This document shows, piece by piece, positions 61,489-64,000 of a stretch of 64,000 nucleotides of DNA. Source of the DNA: Anadara kagoshimensis (taxonomy: Eukaryota > Mollusca > Bivalvia > Arcoida > Arcidae). Both the position numbers and the translations under genes were made by a program. Where the stretch lies: contig CM037873.1 of assembly GCA_021292105.1 (NCBI GenBank), positions 13,865,489 to 13,929,488 on the forward strand. Direction: 5' to 3'. The notes beneath the pieces were generated by a model. It ran no database searches. It was not told the origin of the DNA and saw nothing but the letters and a program-made list of their open reading frames with translations. The stretch's first letter is position 1; each line of letters starts with the position of its first letter.

Positions 61489-62199
61489 GCACGACAAAAC
61501 CGTTAAGCGGTTTTGATCACCAAATACCAATGGTATGTATAACTCATATAAATTACTGAATACTTACACGTTCCTAGATTTGTCAATGTTATATTAGCTC
61601 CAGATGATCCAGTGACGTAGGTGCTTGTTTGTGCCGACGTACTCAGACATACTGTAGGGTTAACACTCAGAGCTATCTGAGTTCCTGCTAAATTCGTAGT
61701 TACAGCAAACAACTACAAAGGAAACAAAAGCAACAAAGTGTTCAATGAAAATTTAAAATGGTATCAAAACTAAAGTATTTAAATCGTATAAGAATAATGT
61801 TGTGACTTAAATTGTTTATTCCGACAATAACAGAAATTTAAACGATATTGCCCAATACACAAGAAGCAAATTTTCTCTAAGAAGCTAACACGCTGGTTAG
61901 GGTTGATTTTGTTTTTTATCTTCAAACCTTTCTAATAAATATTAACTTATAGTTCACAAAAAATTGATTGTTCAAAGCAGCGACATTTAGTATTAAATGT
62001 CGCTGTTCAAAGTTATTCTAATTATTTATTTAATTTAACAAGGAGAAGTAGCTTGATTTATTATTTACCATGCAGATGAATGTATAATACGTAGTCCCGT
62101 CCGGTGTCACGGAGTCGTTGTTGTATAAGAATGTCGTGTAGGTGGTTGTATTTCCGCTTACACTGGAACTGGAGAAGATCAGAGATAGTGATCCATTCA
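31543..62199 (-). CDS. Gene B: membrane protein paralogous to gene A with a giant charged cytoplasmic tail; 5' end off window
   Basis: Four exons (62069-62199, 61568-61712, 61107-61115, 59677-60131) encode the last ectodomain part, a 9-nt microexon, stalk, helix and acidic juxtamembrane tail. They are followed by 22 exons from 47423 down to 31543. All have GT-AG borders and compatible phases when the exon at 54912-54989 is skipped. The tail is about 1,000 residues: first about 240 residues of Glu/Asp/Lys-rich modules on phase-0 exons, then mixed-charge sequence with basic clusters (PRLKRSKKGRP, KKRLFKQKRKQGKG) and a Ser/Asn-rich end. I recognise no known domain in the tail. Joining the membrane half to the tail is inferred from phase and composition. 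They could instead be two genes, the second starting at 54989. Three homopolymer frame breaks are noted in the exon entries. Confidence 0.65.
32543..32722. repeat. Dispersed element, relative of 4478-4692
   Basis: TCGAACTTGCCTTAAAGGTC, ACCTCTATATAAGGGTCACC and TGCTTATAAAG match the other copy in inverse. The right end GGTGGTCTTTATACACAGGT mirrors its left end. It lies in a gene B intron. Confidence 0.45.
32746..33055 (-). CDS. Gene B tail exon (103 codons)
   Basis: The acceptor is TTCTTTTTTAG and the donor GTAAGT. The frame starts AFFTKVKHPRFNNGGIGLET and includes HHHGSNRELTGTDLIRSQN and a likely helix EKIDDRRLRELLEELYRDKK. It is phase 0 in and phase 1 out; the leftover C plus AT of the next exon makes a His codon. 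No family recognised. Confidence 0.85.
33114..33452. repeat. MITE family 3 copy, about 340 bp, diverged ends
   Basis: The left end TATAGGGAAACACCTTTCAC (CTGTCCGCTTGTCCTTT) and the reverse complement of the right end (TATAAGCATTGGTATGTCTG, CTTGACCTTTAATT) correspond to the ends of the 24396 copy. Confidence 0.6.
33947..34030 (-). CDS. Gene B tail exon (28 codons)
   Basis: The acceptor is CTTTTGCAG and the donor GTAGGT. The frame is PDGGRRDSVDIGDEDEFFWV followed by GKGGQQQE, phase 0 at both ends. Confidence 0.85.
34468..34585 (+). repeat. Dispersed repeat family 1 copy, 3' truncated
   Basis: ATCAATGTCCAAATCACTAT, CAAAAGCAAAGTAAAAACTT and TTTAAACACGTGACCTTTGA match the family. The GGGAGTGGTGTCAGGC end replaces GGGAAGTGAGGCCGGG, and the remainder is lost next to the exon at 34622. 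Confidence 0.7.
34622..34713 (-). CDS. Gene B tail exon (about 31 codons)
   Basis: The acceptor is TTTATTGTAG and the donor GTAAGA. Two bases complete an Arg codon, then GKAPFVPREAFMGQSDNIIE and EISLENESIG, leaving phase 0. Confidence 0.8.
34733..34882 (+). repeat. Dispersed repeat family 1 copy
   Basis: AGTCCAATTCACAATTCCAA, CACGTGAACTTCTAGAAAGG, AAGTGAGGTCAGGTGCTCCG and GTTAGCTAG are in family order. It abuts the 5' border of the exon at 34622-34713, about 20 bases from it. Confidence 0.75.
35257..35470 (-). CDS. Gene B tail exon (71 codons)
   Basis: The acceptor is TAATACAG and the donor GTGAGT. The frame starts VGSANDNPRELNDLVKVYGR and ends ILEKLQTTDT with one base left over. It contains polar helix-forming sequence but no recognised domain. 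Confidence 0.85.
35553..35790 (+). repeat. Dispersed repeat family 1, reference copy
   Basis: Ordered boxes: CTAATCCATGTCCGAATCAT, AGCAAAGTAAAAACTTTGGA, ACTGACAAGTTAGGTTATAC, ACGTGAACTTCCACCAGGGA, AGTGAGGCCGGGTGCTCCGG, AAGGGTAAGCAGCTTCTGTT, TAGCTAGCTACATCCGCCAT, GTGTGTAATCAAAATTG and GGACACAGAGACATCAC. Neither tRNA-like promoter boxes nor inverted ends are obvious, so SINE versus MITE is undecided. At least 16 copies or fragments occur in the window, most in gene B introns. Confidence 0.85.
36018..36160 (+). repeat. Dispersed repeat family 1 copy
   Basis: AATGTCCATACCACAACCCA, AACACGTGAACTTCCACCAG, GAAAGTGAGATCCGGTGCTC and GTTTAGCTAG are shared with the reference copy. The middle AACTTTG box is shortened. 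Confidence 0.75.
36260..36340 (-). CDS. Gene B tail exon (27 codons), strongly basic
   Basis: The acceptor is ATTTTGTAG and the donor GTGAGT. The frame DRRSVSSACRKLLKKRLFKQ ends KRKQGKG, phase 0 both ends. Twelve of 27 residues are Lys or Arg, and the cluster would satisfy simple nuclear-localisation patterns, which is suggestive only. Confidence 0.85.
36408..36525 (+). repeat. Dispersed repeat family 1 copy, internal deletion
   Basis: CATACCAATTTATGTTAAAA, AACTGGCAAATTACG and GGGAAGTGAGGCCAGGTGCT with TCCGAAGGGTTAAGCACC are present. The ACGTGAACTTCCACC box is missing. Confidence 0.7.
36783..36885 (+). repeat. Dispersed repeat family 1 copy, shortened
   Basis: CATACTAATCCCTGTCCAAA, TCACATTCTAAACC, TTCCACCACAGAAGGGAGAC and TGTGCTCTGAAAGAGTAAG follow family order. 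It stops about 10 bases short of the donor of the exon at 36894. Confidence 0.65.
36894..36995 (-). CDS. Gene B tail exon (34 codons)
   Basis: The acceptor is AATTTCAG and the donor GTAATA. The frame TTNSGGKSGKSVMFDMDDNE continues LPLPGVDIKDNGTK, phase 0 both ends. Confidence 0.85.
37230..37345 (+). repeat. Dispersed repeat family 1 copy
   Basis: CATACTAATCCAAGTCACAA, AACTGACAAATTATTTTAAA, GCGGACTTCTACAAGGGAAG and TTAGGCCGGGTGTTCCGGAA with GGGTAA are recognisable. Confidence 0.75.
37485..37604 (-). CDS. Gene B tail exon (40 codons)
   Basis: The acceptor is CTTTATAAAG, weaker than its neighbours, and the donor GTAAAT. The frame GYIQDNYGPKVDEKLGENED continues GPVLKHRRHSNGLPVMTDLA, phase 0 both ends. 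Confidence 0.82.
38232..38354 (-). CDS. Gene B tail exon (41 codons), basic C-terminal half
   Basis: The acceptor is TTCGTTTCAG and the donor GTAAGG. The frame RESDGHVVSDHITEREYKKA continues RLGRLFNIPRLKRSKKGRPV and G, phase 0 both ends. PRLKRSKKGRP is a compact basic cluster. Confidence 0.85.
38640..38890 (-). repeat. Dispersed repeat family 1, long reverse copy
   Basis: The plus strand reads TGTGTCCAGGATTGCCCTGG, GATTACACACGTGGCGAGTG, GCACCCAGCCTCACTTCCCT, GGTGGAAGTTCACGTGTATA and GATTGTGATTCGGATATGGA, the exact reverse order of the reference copy. Fragments of its end sequence are repeated to about 39150. Confidence 0.85.
39146..39240 (+). repeat. Dispersed repeat family 1, 5' fragment
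   Basis: CCTGGGAATGTCCAAATCAC, AATCCCAAAAGCAAAGTCAA and GCTGGCAAATTACGTTAAAC match; the rest is absent. The exon at 39318 starts shortly after. Confidence 0.7.
39318..39782 (-). CDS. Gene B tail exon (155 codons), the largest
   Basis: The acceptor is GTCTCGATAG and the donor GTAAGT. The frame opens DFNDEQHTENNVPPADTVDD, has a Lys/Asp/Gly-rich centre (GKTDGKAGDGEKDLKDGKDA), and ends with an acidic run DDLENMYSDSDDDMFELPPG then LIRDSEGRII. It is phase 0 at both ends. It is predicted to be disordered by composition, with several SD and TD casein-kinase-2-like sites. Confidence 0.9.
40347..40650 (-). CDS. Gene B tail exon carrying two apparent one-base deletions
   Basis: The acceptor is ATCTTACAG and the donor GTAAGT. 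The exon is 304 nt, one short of 305 and two short of 306, where phase 0 to phase 0 needs a multiple of three. Frame 1 reads PKGQLTNVLVTRDMEEKNRN then KSRSKKKK and stops. A second frame from the A5GA5 run (40568-40578) reads MKLFAKGKSKKFGEKRDSSA through EHKKNIEKKLDEQHYWSDE. At an A4 run (40374-40377) a third frame gives EDFKYDDDF, in phase with the next exon. One extra A at each run restores a single frame. Confidence 0.75.
41046..41138 (-). CDS. Gene B tail exon (31 codons)
   Basis: The acceptor is ATATTTATAG and the donor GTAAGT. The frame KQRENGESDDDEVDEDGNPI ends RIGMKKRKKFE, phase 0 both ends. It marks the change from the purely acidic modules to mixed-charge sequence. Confidence 0.85.
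41560..41628 (-). CDS. Gene B acidic mini-exon (23 codons)
   Basis: The acceptor is TTTCTGCAG and the donor GTACAC. The frame KEEEKEEEKDKTEDDEEEEN ends EKK, phase 0 both ends; 14 of 23 residues are Glu or Asp. Confidence 0.82.
42706..42750 (-). CDS. Gene B mini-exon (15 or 16 codons) with tandem acceptor
   Basis: The frame is EQQPSCIPVDEKQSR, phase 0 both ends, donor GTAAAA. The 3' splice site reads TTTTAGCAG, a NAGNAG acceptor. Use of the upstream AG would add CAG, one Gln, at 42751-42753. This exon is the least charged of the series. Confidence 0.75.
42857..42919 (-). CDS. Gene B acidic mini-exon (21 codons)
   Basis: The acceptor is TTATCAAG and the donor GTATGT. The frame EKKEEPPKEEKEEEKTDEEV ends K, phase 0 both ends. 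Pro-Pro amid Glu/Lys recalls titin PEVK-type modules in composition only. Confidence 0.82.
43213..43311 (-). CDS. Gene B acidic exon (33 codons)
   Basis: The acceptor is TTTCATTAG and the donor GTAGTT. The frame DENEQNEQENTEEDTKSVVI continues LTKEAEETIDNTE, phase 0 both ends. Confidence 0.85.
43588..43626 (-). CDS. Gene B acidic mini-exon (13 codons)
   Basis: The acceptor is GTATTTCAG and the donor GTACAT. The frame is KSDTEDEEEKEEK, phase 0 both ends. At 39 nt it is the shortest module of the tail. Confidence 0.8.
43943..43999 (-). CDS. Gene B acidic mini-exon (19 codons)
   Basis: The acceptor is ATTTATTAG and the donor GTAAAT. The frame is SHVEEEEQTEEKHDDADDE, phase 0 both ends. Confidence 0.82.
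44468..44560 (-). CDS. Gene B acidic exon (31 codons)
   Basis: The acceptor is TTACAATAG and the donor GTGATG. The frame EEPKVIAIEKGGESTDEEEE continues NEEEDEEKEDK, phase 0 both ends. Confidence 0.83.
45094..45150 (-). CDS. Gene B acidic mini-exon, duplicate of 45930-45986
   Basis: The acceptor is ATATTTACAG and the donor GTACGT. The frame ILNEDDKDGNETVVTDDEE aligns without gaps to TLNKDENDEEEPVVKEEEE of the next exon upstream. Both are 57 nt and phase 0, and even the acceptor sequences are identical. A local exon duplication is the likely origin. Confidence 0.85.
45590..45812 (+). repeat. Dispersed repeat family 1, long copy
   Basis: AACTGACAAATTAAGTTAAA, GTGAACTTCTACAAGGGAAG, TGAGGTAGGGTGCTCCGGAA, CACTCGCCACGTATGTAACT, GGAACATGGAACTATCGGAT and GAGAGACATCACAG cover nearly the full family. 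It lies between the duplicated exons. A reverse terminal fragment precedes it at about 45515-45560. Confidence 0.8.
45930..45986 (-). CDS. Gene B acidic mini-exon (19 codons), duplicate of 45094-45150
   Basis: The acceptor is ATATTTACAG and the donor GTATGT. The frame is TLNKDENDEEEPVVKEEEE, phase 0 both ends. Confidence 0.85.
46058..46121. repeat. TA dinucleotide microsatellite
   Basis: About 30 uninterrupted TA units in a gene B intron. Likely polymorphic in length. Confidence 0.95.
46541..47091. repeat. MITE family 3, longer copy (about 550 bp)
   Basis: The left end TATAGGCAAACAACATTGAC (CTGTCCGATTGACCTT) is nearly identical to the 24396 copy. The right end is a diverged inverse (GGATCAATGTTACTGCCGAT). 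The interior is longer than in other copies and unrelated by eye. It directly abuts the next element. Confidence 0.65.
47100..47364. repeat. MITE family 4: about 265 bp with inverted ends of about 55 bp
   Basis: The left end GGCCCCAGTTTCACAATTAC with CTAAGATTTTCCTTAACTTA is mirrored by TTTAAGTTATTGGAAATCTT with GATTGTTAAACCGGGACC at the right. The right end stops about 15 bases from the donor of the exon at 47379. Partial copies are at 1-116 and about 26094. Confidence 0.75.
47379..47423 (-). CDS. Gene B acidic mini-exon (15 codons), junction of the two possible 5' parts
   Basis: The acceptor is TCTCTGCAG and the donor GTATTA. The frame is EITKFIAEEPEREDE, phase 0 both ends. It can be entered in frame from the membrane exon (ends at 59677 in phase 0) or from the ATG exon (ends at 54912 in phase 0). 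Confidence 0.82.
47560..47770. promoter_or_regulatory. CpG-containing island with a CRE palindrome, possible internal promoter
   Basis: In otherwise AT-rich intron, this stretch has many CpGs, a perfect TGACGTCA (47654-47661), a second TGACGTTC nearby, GCCGCCATCGCGG and GTGGGCGTGG. It lies 140-350 bp upstream, in gene B's direction, of the exon at 47379-47423. Promoter activity is inference; no TATA box or initiator can be assigned. A plus-strand open frame (to 47721) runs through it but lacks coding character. Confidence 0.35.
47771..51039. other. Gene B intron, little recognised
   Basis: No exon found on either strand. Around 50220-50330 is GGAGGAAACCGGAGTGCCTG with flanking sequence, a motif I associate with invertebrate repeats. 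A family 1 terminal fragment (GATTGTGATTTGGGCATGGA) is at about 48474-48500. Confidence 0.45.
51040..51161 (+). repeat. SINE, left part, interrupted by a DNA transposon
   Basis: CTCGGCATTACGAATTGAAA, TCACGGTAGGCGTAGCACGA and TAAAGAACCCTGTTGCTTAT match the body of the complete SINE at 51795-52080 in opposite orientation. The right part resumes at 52902. The tRNA-like head is not visible, so the copy is 5' truncated. Confidence 0.75.
51162..52901. mobile_element. 1.74-kb non-autonomous DNA transposon inserted in a SINE
   Basis: The ends CAGGGGCGGATCCAGAGTC and, inverted, CAGTGGCGGATCCAGCGGGG form short terminal inverted repeats of the CAG-GGCGGATCCAG type, known to me from hAT-like elements. 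AGCAC directly flanks both ends (51157-51161, 52902-52906), a 5-bp direct repeat rather than the 8 bp typical of hAT. G/C homopolymers lie inside both ends. No transposase frame is present. It carries a second SINE and a run of A (52279-52308). Confidence 0.75.
51795..52080 (-). repeat. tRNA-derived SINE, complete-looking, inside the transposon
   Basis: The reverse complement starts with a tRNA-like head (GTCAGTTGGTAGCGAAGTGC, then GAGGGTTTGGTCTC) and passes through CACGGTAGGCGTGGCACTAT and AAAGAACCCACACTGCATAA. It ends with GTGACGTCTCGATATAAGTG and AAACATTTTTGAC. The short minus-strand frame within it is not a gene. Confidence 0.8.
52902..52990 (+). repeat. SINE, right part after the transposon
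   Basis: CGCCTATAGCTGGCGATGTC and TGGATATAAGTGAAATATTC continue the SINE begun at 51040, matching CACCTATAGCTGGTGACGTC of the intact copy. It ends near GGGGTGTTAAAC. A similar tail occurs alone at about 53320-53430. Confidence 0.75.
53431..54911. other. Gene B intron, no exon seen
   Basis: Contains a CATGTGC/TTCAAAAGTAGCACA inverted-repeat relative at 53710-53850 and G and C homopolymers at about 54384 and 54711. No coding segment was found. Confidence 0.5.
54912..54989 (-). CDS. Candidate alternative first coding exon of gene B (26 codons, starts ATG)
   Basis: After a potential acceptor ATGATTTAG|G the frame begins ATG and reads MSNEESDPEIKSKTGEDTTR, then TDTRKE, with donor GTATTG in phase 0. 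Spliced from the membrane exon (phase 0) it would be read one base off and stop after DVQRRE. It therefore fits best as a first coding exon of a soluble form, or of a separate gene, joining the exon at 47423. Its 5' UTR and promoter were not located. An unseen linking exon cannot be excluded. Confidence 0.65.
55386..55600. repeat. MITE family 2 copy
   Basis: The left end TAATACGGACCTGTCGAAAA and right end TTAAATTTTCGACAGGTTTG (TACTG) are inverted. The interior shares the CAGCTCTCAAGCCACTTGCT-like and CTCGGTAGCCGAGCTT boxes. Confidence 0.75.
55601..57084. other. Gene B intron or 5' flank of the soluble form, nothing recognised
   Basis: Short inverted motifs GCGAAAGCGAATTTTCGCAA occur near 56060. 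No exon-like segment is supported; the plus-strand frame at 56217-56537 has no splice or homology support. Confidence 0.4.
57085..57250 (-). repeat. Dispersed repeat family 1, reverse copy
   Basis: The plus strand reads GTTACCACACATGGCTGGTG, TAGCTAAACAAGAGGTAGCC, TTCCGTAGCACCCGGGTTCA and CTTTCCTGATGGAAGCTCAG, the reverse of the family order. Confidence 0.75.
57251..59676. other. Gene B intron, nothing recognised
   Basis: Around 57870-58170, four loosely similar blocks of GCTGAAAGAAAAACAT / CATTTGTCATCAAATTTAAA form a degenerate tandem repeat. No exon-like segment was found that could link the membrane exon to the ATG exon. Confidence 0.45.
59677..60131 (-). CDS. Gene B exon: Thr-rich stalk, membrane helix, acidic juxtamembrane tail
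   Basis: The acceptor is TTTTATCTAG and the donor GTGAGT. After DPICATTTTSTTTVSTSTT come an Ala-rich lead, the helix WIYIVIVLIVILLIILIIII, cysteines CCC (possible palmitoylation) and basic IRRKRK. Then about 80 residues rich in Asp, Glu and Lys run to DKDDEEN. It is the counterpart of gene A's exon 8833-9066 but with a far longer and more acidic cytoplasmic part. Exit phase is 0. If the donor is not used, the frame ends at a stop at 59629-59631. Confidence 0.9.
61107..61115 (-). CDS. Gene B 9-nt microexon (CTACATGTG)
   Basis: Nine bases lie between GTTGTAG and GTAAGT on the minus strand. They complete a Ser codon, encode Thr and Cys, and begin an Ala codon, giving NLGTSTCADPIC. Position, length, phase and seven of nine bases match the gene A microexon. 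Skipping it keeps the frame. Confidence 0.82.
61197..61400 (+). repeat. Dispersed repeat family 1 copy
   Basis: AACTGGCAATTAAGTTAAAC, ACCAGGAAAGTGAGACCAGG, TTAGCTAGCTACATCCAACA and AATTGAGGAGGATAG are in family order. It lies in the intron just upstream of the gene B microexon. Confidence 0.75.
61446..61488. repeat. TC dinucleotide microsatellite
   Basis: About 21 TC units, GA on gene B's sense strand, between the microexon and the preceding exon. Confidence 0.95.
61568..61712 (-). CDS. Gene B ectodomain exon, homologous to gene A 7801-7918
   Basis: The acceptor is CCTTTGTAG and the donor GTAAGT. The frame LFAVTTNLAGTQIALSVNPT ends GSSGANITLTNLGT with one leftover base. It has an NIT glycosylation sequon. 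Phase 0 in and 1 out equals gene A. Confidence 0.88.
62069..62199 (-). CDS. Gene B ectodomain exon, homologous to gene A 7101-7225
   Basis: The acceptor is TTATCCTTACAG and the donor GTAAAT. After two bases the frame reads NGSLSLIFSSSSVSGNTTTY and ends DGTTYYTFICM, with three or more N-glycosylation sequons. Earlier ectodomain exons should lie upstream, beyond 64000 or unrecognised in 62200-64000. Confidence 0.87.
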
Positions 62200-62311
62200 C
62201 TGTAAGGATAAAAGATACACGAAAATTACAATGATTAAAAACTATTTAATATCCCCAAGACAATTAACATAGATATCCTCAATGTTTGACATCCGCTCTA
62301 AAGGTCATAGT

Positions 62312-62692
62312 CATAGGCGGAGGAGCAAGGGGCCGGGGTGGGGCGCCCCCCCCCCCCATGTCAGAGAAGGGTAGCCAGGCCCCCGCAATATTTTTTGTGA
62401 AAATTTGTATCATAGTTTATGTTTATAGTGTAAGTGCTAAAAAAAGGAAGAAAAAAAACCAAAAGCTTTAACAGGAAATGTCCATCTGGTAACCGATCAA
62501 TTATCAATTTCATCATTATACTTGTAAAAGGGCGTCTTGAAATTCACCTTTAGAAACGGCTCACAGCATCTCCAATGGCAGGGGCGGATCCGGGATTTTT
62601 TGAAAGGAGGGGTTTAAGAATTATATCAATGCTAGGTGCGAGCGCCGAAGGCGCGAGCTCCCAGAGACGACGGTTCAAAAATGGGTCAATAG

Positions 62693-62727
<35 letters not shown>

Positions 62728-63330
62728 GCAATACACGTGGCGGATTCAGCGGGAGGCGTATGCCCCCTTTATGTCGCTAATATTGCACCAGAATGCAGGA
62801 TTTTTGCGCCATTTTTTCAAAATTTTCCGGGGAGCATGCCCCGAACCCCCTACATGGTTCGAGCCTTCGTCTCTCACATTGTACGCCACCATTCCGAAAA
62901 TTCTGGATCCGCCTCTTTCTGTCTCTCTCTTTTTTTTCATTGGACTTAATTATGTCATGCAGTTATTTGTACAAATTTGTCTTAATATTTCACTACTTTT
63001 CAGTCTCTCACTCAGAACGCTGCAAAATTTTCCGGGGTACCCCCATATCCATCTCCAATGAGAGGGTTGATTATGGAACTTGTGTCATACGGTTATTTTA
63101 TATAATCTTGCCTTGATATCACAGTATTTTAACCTATCAAAACGCTGCAAAATACATTAAAATGCGTCTAGACAGGACTTAGTTTTGAACCGAACCCCCA
63201 CCTTTAGCACCCCTCTCATACTCTCCCCGCCTCGTGCCTTAGCCACAAGGTCGTGCCTGCGGCACGACATAGACATAGCTTCGGTTTGCCCCCCCCCCCC
63301 CACAATATTAAAAACCCTCCTACGCCTATG
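62312..63330. mobile_element. About 1.0-kb DNA element with CATAGGCG-AGGAG inverted ends
   Basis: The left end CATAGGCGGAGGAGCAAGG is mirrored by CCTCCTACGCCTATG at the right. C homopolymers sit inside both ends (62344-62357 and about 63288-63301). It lies in the intron upstream of the gene B exon at 62069. No transposase frame is present; open frames within are incidental. Confidence 0.65.
62579..62915. mobile_element. Second CAGGGGCGGATCC element, nested
   Basis: It starts CAGGGGCGGATCCGGGATT and ends near CTGGATCCGCCTCTTTCTG, related to the ends of 51162-52901, and lies within the 62312-63330 element. An inner GTGGCGGATTCAGCGGGAGG suggests two copies joined or rearranged. A TC run is at 62694-62728. 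Confidence 0.55.
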
Positions 63331-64000
63331 ATATTTTCTTAACGGCCAATATTTCAGTGCATGTTCTTATCTGAGTCGTGTAACAATCCAAATATTCAGT
63401 ACTTTAATATCATCTTCTTTGATAAGATATATAATAAAAAAAACAAAAATATGTTCTTTGAAAAATCCAGTGTTACTGTATCCAAGCCAATAACAGAGAC
63501 AGTCAAACAAGACAACGCAGAAAGACGTATATATACTGAGACCACTCACTGATTTAAAACTCCCAACTTTGCACAGGCAATGGGGTTTATTCCCAGTGAT
63601 TATAGTATTATAAGGGCCTATATATAGGGGTCCCACAGCCCTTAACACCCAACTTTTCAACCAAACAGTTCTTTTTTCGATTATTAAAATAACTGATACC
63701 CAAATTTTCATTTCTATTGTTACAATTTCAAATTGAACGTACAAGTAAACCAGTTTATCAAATACAATTTTTGTAAAAATCAATTACATGTATATTTTTA
63801 AAAAGTTTACATACATCAATATTACGACTGTTTTCATGACTGCAATTTTAATTATAACAATAACCGTATTGTTTTGAATGTTTTACGTTAAAAGATGAAA
63901 CAATCCTTTTTTAATATCGTAAAAAAGCAACGTTAAAGTTGCCATGACGTGAAACTGTTAAATGTTTAATGAATTGTAGCACACGGAACAGTTACAAAAG
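63331..64000. other. Right edge, nothing recognised
   Basis: Probably intron of gene B. A 138-codon minus-strand frame (63783 to 63367) has Ile/Val/Leu-rich low-quality composition and no splice or homology support. Confidence 0.4.

Noticed and set aside
63367-63783. 138-codon minus-strand frame at the right edge as a missing gene B exon
   Set aside because: It lacks cysteines in the expected spacing, the frame is hydrophobic throughout and does not resemble gene A's preceding exon (5939-6112).

Overview
This window is AT-rich, intron-heavy animal DNA. It is packed with microsatellites, minisatellites, short inverted-repeat elements and tRNA-like SINEs. Coding sequence occurs as short GT-AG exons separated by introns of 0.1-7 kb. 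Repeat content and the ectodomain type (Cys-rich modules resembling the metazoan DUF7042-DUF7045 group) suggest a lophotrochozoan, most likely a bivalve mollusc. This placement is inference; no rRNA, tRNA or mitochondrial marker is present to test it.

Two genes are supported, converging tail to tail. Gene A (+ strand, exons 2664-12688) encodes a single-pass membrane protein: a Cys-rich ectodomain over six exons, a 9-nt microexon, a Thr/Ser-rich stalk, one membrane helix and a short Pro-rich tail. Its signal-peptide exon was not identified. Gene B (- strand, from beyond the right edge down to 31543) is a paralogue. The four exons visible at 62199-59677 match gene A's exons 5-8 in order, length and phase, including a 9-nt microexon. 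Its membrane exon runs into a Glu/Asp/Lys-rich cytoplasmic segment, and 22 further exons from 47423 down to 31543 encode roughly 1,000 more residues of acidic then mixed-charge sequence. An additional exon at 54912-54989 begins with ATG. It cannot be joined in frame to the membrane exon, but both it and the membrane exon end in phase 0 and both fit the exon at 47379-47423. I infer that gene B could make a membrane form with a giant tail and a soluble form from an alternative first exon.

Three single-base breaks in gene B (two in the exon at 40347-40650, one in the last exon) all lie at homopolymer runs, and each would be closed by one extra base. Sequence or assembly error is the simplest explanation.

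The 18.8 kb between the genes (12.7-31.5 kb) holds no gene I can support. It contains a 2.1-kb TTAA-flanked inverted-repeat element (13049-15160), a 559-bp near-perfect palindrome (20478-21036), several MITEs, SINE pieces and a trinucleotide array. The large introns of gene B carry many copies of one unclassified dispersed repeat, paired MITEs, and a nested insertion in which a DNA transposon interrupts a SINE and itself carries a SINE (about 51.0-53.0 kb).

Coordinates were read by eye; exon edges may be off by a base or two where noted.
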